From Chara braunii (lineage: Eukaryota; Streptophyta; Charophyceae; Charales; Characeae): 24,352 nucleotides of DNA. Where the stretch lies: the NCBI GenBank assembly GCA_003427395.1, contig BFEA01001073.1, forward strand, positions 206,159 through 230,510, in the 5' to 3' direction. A program made the translations under genes and the position numbers. The notes beneath the pieces are model-generated. The model was not told the DNA's origin. It did not search any database and saw only the letters and a program-made list of their open reading frames with translations. Numbering within the stretch: position 1 is the first letter of the stretch; each line of letters opens with the position of its first letter. Below are positions 19,044 through 24,352 of the stretch, one piece after another.

Positions 19044-19802
19044 CTATAACCGGCTCCAGGTACCCTTCTCAAAATCTGAAGAAGAAAGAAAGATTCCTCT
19101 TCTTAATATTGAGCAACAAAAGGATACCACATCTGTCACCGACCAGACTGAGTTAGCCTTTATCTTGAGGCATTGCAGGTCGAGCAAGGAAGAGTGTGAA
19201 AACCATTTGAGGCCCGCCTCTTTTCGATCCTCAAAGCGGACTAAAATATCCCTTTTGGCCATTTGTGACTTTTCGCCTGTCTCCGTAAGAGTCGCTTGAG
19301 GACCAGGATCATAATGCTTTGATAAAAAATCATGTAAGTCCCTTTTAAAAGTTCGGTCATTGACACTTTGATATTCCGCATAAGTTGTCCAACCTCTCAG
19401 AGATATGCCCCCGTACTGATCTTGCCCTATTGGGGATAGTCTTATTTCCCATTTCCCACTCCTTTTTCGTGTCGGGACAACCAGGTTACCCTTCAGTGTC
19501 TGTGATCTAACTGACTGCCCTCTTTCTAAAATATGTCTCAATTTCTGTCTTTTGCCTGCTTCATGTAGGCAATCAACTCAGGCTACTCGATAGTTCTGCA
19601 ACTCTAGCATATTTCTTTCTACGGTGGGAGGTGAACACCCAACAGCTGTTACTATCAGTTGGCTGAACAAACAGTTAAAATCTGTATATGGGACGCTGGG
19701 CCCGCTTTCCAGCAGGTGATAATCCCCACCAATATATGGAGCCTCTCCCCAGGTGCTAGTGGTGTCTGCTCTTATCAGCACCACTAACACTGGTGGGCGT
19801 GT
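19044..19802 (-). pseudogene. Possible LINE 2 ORF1, interrupted
   Basis: One frame is open from 19802 to a stop at 19044 except for a single TGA at 19578-19580. The N-terminal part lacks an ATG, so the beginning is damaged or lies elsewhere. The 165-residue downstream piece is charged and basic (for example TRKRSGKWEIRLSP and ILVRFEDRKEAGLKW). No RRM-like DUF4283 or CCHC zinc knuckle, as often found in plant L1 ORF1, is visible. I assign it to ORF1 only because it lies just upstream of ORF2 in the same orientation. Confidence 0.5.
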
Positions 19803-19951
19803 TTAAAATTAAAAAAAAAAAAAAGTAAAAAAAAGTCGGTTGTGGCGAATCTCAGAACAAAACCTAGATTCATCATTGTGACCCACTTTACAGAACAACA
19901 GTGAACCACATAGGCTGCCCCAATGCATAACACTACTGTTCCTCCCACGCT

Positions 19952-19961
19952 GCCACGTGGC
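19952..19961. promoter_or_regulatory. Perfect palindromic G-box GCCACGTGGC
   Basis: The full 10-bp palindrome is the high-affinity plant G-box/ABRE core bound by bZIP and bHLH factors. A second site, ACACGTGGC, lies at 20069-20077. No gene start is evident immediately beside them, so the regulated gene, if any, is unknown; upstream sequence of LINE 2 is one possibility. Confidence 0.4.
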
Positions 19962-20068
19962 GAATTCTTAGTGCAACTGGAATGACAATCCCCGCGTGGC
20001 AGCCATATTTACGGAATTCATACATATTGGGCTCGCCAATTACTTGTGACAAATTAAGATCACCAATT

Positions 20069-20077
20069 ACACGTGGC
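20069..20077. promoter_or_regulatory. ABRE-like ACACGTGGC
   Basis: Matches the ACGTGGC abscisic-acid response core. It is 108 bp from the palindromic G-box at 19961. Function is unproven. Confidence 0.3.
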
Positions 20078-20511
20078 AAACAGATAAGCAAACCCATACC
20101 TAAGGCATGGTTATTCTGTTGCCATGTAGCCACTGTTGCCATGTGGCCAAACCTTATGGCCGCATCCCATCTTTCTGTCTAGCATTCTCTAACCTACCCC
20201 TTCGTGCCACCATCTCTCTCCTCGCAACCCCACACAACCTTCCTGTTTTCCACTCACTCCATTTAGCCACCCCACTCGCTTATCCCCCCAATCAAAATTC
20301 AATGAACTAGAGGGAAACAAGAAGGAAAGGAATGGGGGGAAGGGGGGAAGAGAATCCCCAATCGCACTTGCCCACCATGAGTATCATCATTGTTATTCCT
20401 GTTGTTGTTGTTGTTGTCACCGGCAGCGTTGATTTGTTTTTTGTTGCTGATATAATCAATATTTCTCCCCAACGAGCACGAACTCAAAATCCCTCCTTCC
20501 CTGCCGCTGTC

Positions 20512-21141
20512 CTACACGGTCTTATCGTCGCCAGTGCAGTTAGTGTTATCAATATTAGTGGCCTGTACATATGTGAGCGTCGTTTTAGTAGGCCTGTCAT
20601 TGTCATTGTTGTTGTTGTTGTCGTTGTCGTCGTTGTTGTTATTGTTGTTGTTGTTGTTGTTGTTGTTCTCGTTGTTGTTGCTGTTGTTGTTTTTGTTATT
20701 GCAGATACCGGCGGTGTAGGCGAAATCGTTGTTGTCGTTTCTGTCGATTTTGATAGCGTTGTCAGCGAAGGAGCCGATGTCGTGTACGCCATCCTCAATT
20801 TTGTCTTCTTCTTCGTAGCATCGGTCTTCCAACATAGCGCAAAGAGCTTGCCCCTCCTCAAGCTCCTTATAGTAGTACCTCATCAGGCCTTGCAATTGTA
20901 GCTGATCCGTACGTACTTCCTGATGGGGGGAAGACCCCTTCTCCAATCCCCATGTAATCTTCATTAGACTTCGCTGTGCATCCTGGATCCATGAAAGTGA
21001 CGGCACCATCCTTTCGGCCTCCGCCAATCTCAACTTTGCCACCAACCGACTTAGACGCGCACTGCTCACTTGAACTGTAGTAATCCATGCGGTAGCACCC
21101 GTCCACTGTTCATCCAGACTCGCCATCGCCAGATTCGCCAT
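20512..21141 (-). CDS. Hypothetical protein with C-terminal asparagine tract
   Basis: A 209-residue ORF starts at the ATG at 21139-21141; an in-frame stop (TAA at 21172-21174) lies upstream with no other ATG. Residues 1-125 are well mixed, predicted helical and amphipathic (VSSARLSRLVAKLRLAEAE, then KELEEGQALCAMLEDRCYEE), suggesting a helical bundle or coiled coil. Residues about 148-182 are nearly pure Asn with Asp, Ser, Glu and Lys, encoded by an AAC-type repeat. The tail is Thr/Asn-rich. No family is recognised. The plus strand is also open here but would give poly-valine and is probably a shadow. It may be a real small gene, an exon of a larger one, or a pseudogene; nothing shows expression. 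Confidence 0.45.
   Translation of the reverse strand: MANLAMASLDEQWTGATAWITTVQVSSARLSRLVAKLRLAEAERMVPSLSWIQDAQRSLMKITWGLEKGSSPHQEVRTDQLQLQGLMRYYYKELEEGQALCAMLEDRCYEEEDKIEDGVHDIGSFADNAIKIDRNDNNDFAYTAGICNNKNNNSNNNENNNNNNNNNNNNDDNDNNNNNDNDRPTKTTLTYVQATNIDNTNCTGDDKTV
20601..20697. repeat. Imperfect (GTT)n trinucleotide repeat
   Basis: Mostly GTT with GTC, ATT and CTC interruptions on the plus strand, giving AAC on the minus strand. It encodes the asparagine tract of the minus-strand ORF. A smaller (GTT)n patch lies at 20401-20416, outside that ORF. Confidence 0.9.
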
Positions 21142-21236
21142 CACCAGCCACCACTCTGCACACCCCTGTCGTTAATGTCACAATCGGTTGAGAAAGAACG
21201 CGCTAACTCTCCTGAATTATCTTGTAGCAATCGCGC

Positions 21237-21264
21237 CGACGTACGTCGCCTAAGCTGCCACGTG
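21237..21264. promoter_or_regulatory. ACGT palindrome and G-box upstream of the Asn-rich ORF
   Basis: CGACGTACGTCG at 21237-21248 is a perfect 12-bp palindrome with two ACGT cores. CACGTG at 21259-21264 is a G-box (GCCACGTGCG). Both are 95-125 bp upstream of the minus-strand ATG at 21141, a plausible promoter distance. This is the best contextual support that the ORF is transcribed. Confidence 0.4.
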
Positions 21265-21505
21265 CGAACCCCGCATACGCCCAGGCCAGACGCTGGACGG
21301 GCAGTAGGACGACCAAGCGCAGCGATGGCAGATGCCCCCCACTGCTCCAGTTCACGGAGTACGGCCGGGCCCTGCCGACCGGTCCGTGGTGCAGATTAGC
21401 GAGTGGAGGAGAAACAGGATGTAGGACATTTGATATTCACCCCCACCTGGTCTGTTTCCCTCAATTCCAAAAGTTCCCTAGTATTATTATGGCAGGCTCC
21501 AAACA

Positions 21506-21705
21506 CATACGGTTGCCCCTCTGCTGTGACCAGGTTGGGCCTGAAACTCTTAGGCTCGGCCTTTGGGTTTGAAGATACACCAACGTTTGACAATACATAT
21601 GGTTGCCAACAAATGCATATGATTGCCCTTGTGCTGCAACACAGGAGGCAAAAACTGTTAGGTTCAGTAAGCAAGGTTAGTGATACCCCGATCTTTGATG
21701 GGACA
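21506..21705. repeat. Two degenerate tandem units of about 110 bp
   Basis: CATACGGTTGCCCCTCTGCTG at 21506 aligns with CATATGATTGCCCTTGTGCT at 21616. Both copies continue through AACTSTTAGG, AAG.T.GATACMCC and TTTGA. Neither strand has a recognisable protein. It appears to be a decayed repeat. Confidence 0.7.
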
Positions 21706-21755
21706 AGTTTGGGGCCACCAATGAGCTGCTACCTCTAGTATTCCTATGACCAACT

Positions 21756-21809
21756 GCTCCATCTATTGGTGAGGAGCTTCACCTGGTGGAAATCGGGCCC
21801 AGCGTCCCT
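21756..21809. repeat. Dispersed repeat copy B (partner at 3812)
   Basis: GCTCCATCTATTGGTGAGGAG to CCAGCGTCCC matches 3812-3865 in the same orientation. See that entry for the comparison. Confidence 0.8.
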
Positions 21810-22534
21810 TGAACATCAAAATGAGATAGGTACATAAACATTGTCAAGAGAGCAAAGTAGCCTCTTCAGCTCACGAGCGAAGCCGCACCACCACTACCTC
21901 CGAGCCTCTTTTACAGAGGCGGAGTAGAACGGGGCGCCAAGCTTTGGCCGAAGCGCCAGCGCCTCGTTTTTCGCTTTCTTTTGGCTGGCGCCGCCGTTTT
22001 GGTCCGGCAACGCCCCGCCTCCACCCACCTGCAGAATGCAGTACAGGTTATATTCACGACTTGGGACTCCCAGCCTGAAAGATAGTGGTGGAATTGACAT
22101 ATGTAAATGAGATCAAAGAACCCCCCTCCCCTCCTCCCCCCCCCCCCCCAAAAAAAAAACCACCCAGAATCTGTGATAACTTGGAATTGATTTTAGACCA
22201 CCAGTACACGACCCCAGCCTTGCAGAAAACGAACTCGTCCCCACCACCAAAAAAATTGGGGCTCGGGGAAGGCGTGATAGTGCGATGGCGGAACAAGCTT
22301 GTGGGCCCATTGAAATGGGGCAAATGGACTGCATGTTTTGCTCCTGCTTCATGTGCATATGGAAACACATGCAGGGATGAGGCAAGAGGCAAGAGGCAAG
22401 AGGCACAAGGAGATAAAAAAGAGCAGTGACAAATGTTGCCAGCCAAACTGCGGCAGGGAAAAGGAAAAAAAAAGTTGGCTCCAGTTGAAACAACCGCCTG
22501 CCTCGTTTCTGGACACAGAAGGTTCCCAGAAAAA
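21810..22534. other. Non-coding stretch with simple repeats
   Basis: No gene is supported. It contains a GC-rich segment (21900-22030) with a small hairpin (GCCTCT, then AGAGGC, near 21904), a C-run followed by an A-run at about 22137-22159, and three GGCAAGA units at 22381-22401. The C/A run would make open frames here unreliable. Confidence 0.5.
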
Positions 22535-22939
22535 GGGCCTCACCACACCACTCTTGAAACAGGGAAATGTTTCAAGAGCTGTCAGACGATTTCAAGAGTT
22601 GGGTTTTCAAGAGTTTTCGGCCCCTCGCCACAGAGTACTCTCGAAAGGGTGATGGTGTTGGACAGAGGATGAAAAACGACAGTCATACAACTTTGCTTCT
22701 TTCGAATGACATCATGATAACGGGACAACTCTTGAAAATCGAAAGTCCCTCAAGGATTCGGTCAAGGACGCTTGAAAATGAACGAGTTGCAGGCTGGGGT
22801 TTCCAATCTTTCAAGAGCTGCTCTTGAAAGGGTTTCAAGAGCCACTCTGACTGCTCTTTACTGCCCTAAGTTTGAAGAGGCTGTGTGGCGATGCATCAAC
22901 TCTTGAAAATGAGTTTTGGAGAGTGGTGTGGCAAGGCCC
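22535..22939. mobile_element. 405-bp MITE with GGGCCT inverted ends and CTCTTGAAA motifs
   Basis: The left end GGGCCTCACCACACCACTCT (22535-22554) matches the reverse complement of the right end, GGGCCTTGCCACACCACTCT, at 18 of 20 positions. The element is flanked by AAA at 22532-22534 and 22940-22942, a candidate 3-bp target duplication. Inside are nine exact CTCTTGAAA or TTTCAAGAG copies. There is no transposase ORF, so it is non-autonomous. GGGCC-type ends and 3-bp duplications resemble PIF/Harbinger elements, whose usual target is TWA; superfamily is therefore tentative. Confidence 0.82.
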
Positions 22940-23001
22940 AAACAAACCAGGCGCCTGGTTGAATGGGTGCCGGCTCCTTTCAGTAGTTCATAGGTAAACG
23001 G
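22940..23001. other. Short spacer between two small elements
   Basis: Sixty bases between the right end of the 405-bp MITE and the next inverted-repeat element. No gene or motif is recognised. Confidence 0.4.
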
Positions 23002-23145
23002 ACTCAGGCACAAGCTCATCATCATGTTGGACGGGATTGCAGGCGGATACATTTTGGTAAGTGTCAGTGTGAGCATGCCCTGGTCGTAGTTTTTTCCCCC
23101 TTTGACTCTTCTGTAACTCCCATGATGATGAGCCGACACCTGAGT
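23002..23145. mobile_element. Small inverted-repeat element with ACTCAGG ends
   Basis: ACTCAGGCACAAGCTCATCA at 23002 pairs with the reverse complement of 23118-23145, which reads ACTCAGGTGTCGGCTCATCATCATG. About 20 of 25 positions match. The 144-bp size and inverted ends suit a MITE. A similar end recurs at 24278 next to the window edge. No clear target duplication was found. Confidence 0.5.
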
Positions 23146-23418
23146 TGGTACACACGATAGCCTATTGAAACGGTAGTTTGTCTAATAGCATCTGGAGTGG
23201 AGCTTGGGTCTGTATGGGCCTCTCCACACCACTCCCGAACCCCCAAAACATTTGGGAGTGCTCCCTAGAGTCAGAAGTGGGGAGCTCCCGTTCGACAGCA
23301 GGCTTCGGCACAATATGCTTACCAGATGGGAGCTCTCAGCATGTGAGCTTGACAGTAGTCAAGTAGGACAATGAATTCCTTCTTGTCCTATGTTCCTCAT
23401 CCAACATCCGAAATTCGC

Positions 23419-23493
23419 AATCACTTCCTCTAGGCATCGAACCTGCAACCTGCTGATTGAAAATCAGAATGCCTACCACAAGGCAAAGTGAGC
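23419..23493 (-). ncRNA. tRNA-Glu-like SINE head, copy 1
   Basis: On the minus strand the 75-nt block has an A-box-like TTGCCTTGTGG, a perfect B box GGTTCGATGCC (plus 23433-23443), an anticodon-type hairpin CTGA-TTTTCAA-TCAG with anticodon position TTC (Glu), and acceptor-like pairing TCACT with AGTGA. Four extra bases before the 3' acceptor strand and unpaired termini show it is not a functional tRNA gene. It would act as an internal RNA polymerase III promoter. Confidence 0.65.
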
Positions 23494-23740
23494 TGGGATG
23501 AAAGTTAAGGCCCAAGATGAGCACTTAACCCCACCCCAACATGGTCAGTACATCACATACAACCATGACCCGGTGTACCCAGTCACATCAACCAAGTAAG
23601 TACCCCACCCTAAGCCGTAGCTCAAGGGGGTTCGCATACCGACCAAACCGGGTATAATTTTCTGGCAGCTCAAAGCATGCTGGATTGAAGCTCATTCATA
23701 ACCATAGCTTCCAGGCACGAATCCAACATCCGAAATTCGC

Positions 23741-23815
23741 AATCACTCCCTCCAGGCATCGAACCTGCAACCTGCGGATTGAAAATCAGAATGCCTACCA
23801 CAAGGCAAAGTGAGC
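23741..23815 (-). ncRNA. tRNA-Glu-like SINE head, copy 2
   Basis: Same structure 322 bp to the right. The B box is intact (plus 23755-23765). The T-stem is better paired than in copy 1 (CAGG with CCTG), but the anticodon stem is damaged by a TCAG to TCCG change. Confidence 0.65.
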
Positions 23816-24275
23816 TGGGATGAAAGTTAAGGCCCAAGATGAACACTTAACCCCACCCCAGCATGGTCAGTACATCACATACAGCCATGACCCGGTGTAC
23901 CCAGTCACATCAACCAAGTAAGTACCCCACCCTAAGCCGTAGCTCAAGGGGGTTCGCATGCCGACCAAACCGGGTATAATTTCCCGGCAGCTCAAAGCAT
24001 GTTGGATTGAAGCTCATTCATTGTTTAGGAAAAGTTGTTTTCAAGAGCATGCGGGCGTTTTCAAGGTCATCGTCCGAGGTCTGTCGAAACTGAAGTGTTG
24101 CAGCTGGAGGCCGCGACTGGTTTCGGGACTGCTCTTGGAGGCTGACCTCTGACAACTCCTGAATGAAATCTGACCAAGGGATTTGAGGAGTTGGTGCGGC
24201 AACACACCACTCCTGAAAATGCCCGGTTTCAGCAGTGGTGTGGTGAGGCCCTATCTCGCTGCTTCTTTGGTCTTC

Positions 24276-24334
24276 CAACTCAGGCCTGAGCTCATCATCA
24301 CAAGAGTTACAAAAAAGAGGAAAGAGTACAAGGA
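24276..24334. repeat. End of another ACTCAGG-type element
   Basis: CCAACTCAGGCCTGAGCTCA followed by TCATCA and GAGTTACA matches the reverse complement of 23098-23147 over about 50 bp at roughly 75%. It is probably one end of a third copy that continues beyond the window. Confidence 0.55.
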
Positions 24335-24352
24335 GGGGGGGGGGGGGGGGGG
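24335..24352. repeat. Poly-G tract at the right edge
   Basis: Eighteen consecutive G run to the last base. The true length is unknown. Such tracts are prone to sequencing and assembly error. Confidence 0.8.

Larger units (their letters stand above)
14028..19802 (-). mobile_element. LINE 2: near full-length, decayed L1-like retrotransposon
   Basis: On the minus strand there is an upstream open region (possible ORF1), then ORF2 with endonuclease, reverse transcriptase and zf-RVT, then a 3' untranslated region and poly(A). Order and motifs match LINE 1, so both belong to one family. ORF1-like and ORF2 starts are separated by about 43 bp (19044 to 19000), a bicistronic layout typical of L1-type elements. 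Stops and frameshifts make it inactive. The 5' boundary near 19802 is only where the open frame ends; no target-site duplication was established. Confidence 0.85.
19803..20511. other. Spacer between LINE 2 and the Asn-rich ORF
   Basis: No gene is supported. It includes an A-rich tract (A14 at 19811-19824, then A8 at 19827-19834), two ACGT-core sites and a pair of TGTTGCCATGTRGCC repeats near 20118 and 20134. The right part is the 3' flank of the minus-strand ORF ending at 20512. Confidence 0.5.
23399..24022 (-). repeat. Direct duplication of about 302 bp (322-bp period), SINE-like
   Basis: 23399-23700 and 23721-24022 are about 96-97% alike by eye, separated by 20 bp (23701-23720). Both contain a tRNA-like block on the minus strand, followed and preceded by unique sequence such as CGGTTTGGTCGGYATGCGAA. 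Recent duplication is implied by the high identity. It may be two SINE insertions or a tandem copy of one. Confidence 0.85.
23216..24251. mobile_element. 1036-bp relative of the GGGCCT MITE with nested repeats
   Basis: The left end GGGCCTCTCCACACCACTCC (23216-23235) and the reverse complement of the right end (GGGCCTCACCACACCACTGC, to 24251) share the MITE terminal repeat. TAT flanks both sides (23213-23215 and 24252-24254). Its middle is occupied by two copies of a SINE-like sequence (23399-24022). The right end folds into a 15-bp stem with one mismatch (24204-24218 with 24227-24241), which looks like a second, shortened left terminus. No transposase is encoded. Confidence 0.7.

Noticed and set aside
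14010-20125. Target-site duplication of LINE 2 (CTGTTATGTAG at 14017 versus CTGTTGCCATGTAG near 20117)
   Set aside because: The match needs a 3-bp gap and lies 300 bp beyond the end of recognisable LINE sequence; it could easily be chance.
20332-20901. 189-residue plus-strand ORF with poly-Val
   Set aside because: The valine tract is the GTT repeat read on the other strand; the minus-strand frame has the more protein-like composition and an upstream stop before its ATG.
23419-23493. Functional tRNA-Glu gene
   Set aside because: It has extra bases before the 3' acceptor strand, incomplete acceptor pairing, and exists as two copies inside a longer repeat, as expected for a SINE head.

Overview
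The window looks like nuclear DNA of a land plant. It holds one convincing conserved gene, an intronless P-class pentatricopeptide-repeat (PPR) protein, the kind of organelle RNA-binding protein that plants expand. It also holds decayed L1-like non-LTR retrotransposons, small terminal-inverted-repeat elements, long dinucleotide microsatellites and large non-coding stretches. Nothing indicates a bacterial, organellar or viral genome. The species cannot be named from the sequence. The serine/glycine-rich padding of the PPR protein and the style of the repeats would suit a seed-free plant, but that is a guess.

Layout, left to right. Positions 1-2614 hold the PPR gene on the minus strand (103-2523), with a compound (CT)n(GT)n microsatellite just beyond each end. 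Positions 2615-5830 are its upstream flank, then simple repeats, a small duplication and a long unrecognised non-coding stretch. Positions 5851-7655 contain two tandem arrays: three units of about 121 bp, then about 17 units of 66 bp. Positions 7656-8970 are unrecognised. Positions 8971-9455 are an array of about 69-bp units, most carrying a splice-donor-like GGTAAGT. From about 9456 to 14027 lies a 5'-truncated, frame-shifted LINE on the plus strand. Its relative, LINE 2, lies on the minus strand from about 19802 down to its poly(A) tail (27 T on the plus strand at 14028-14054). The two LINEs therefore sit tail to tail.

Positions 20512-21141 (minus) hold a candidate small gene with an asparagine tract encoded by an AAC microsatellite, with ACGT-core (G-box) sites upstream. 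From 21400 to the right edge the DNA is a mosaic of small elements. Two relatives share a 20-bp terminal inverted repeat beginning GGGCCT and each has a 3-bp target duplication (22535-22939 and 23216-24251). The second contains a duplicated tRNA-derived, SINE-like sequence. A third inverted-repeat family is at 23002-23145, with a related end at 24276.

The genes do not form a pathway. The PPR gene and the asparagine-rich ORF appear to be independent transcription units in repeat-rich DNA. I found no evidence of a new multi-gene system. The most distinctive structure is the 405-bp element at 22535-22939, which carries nine exact copies of CTCTTGAAA in both orientations.
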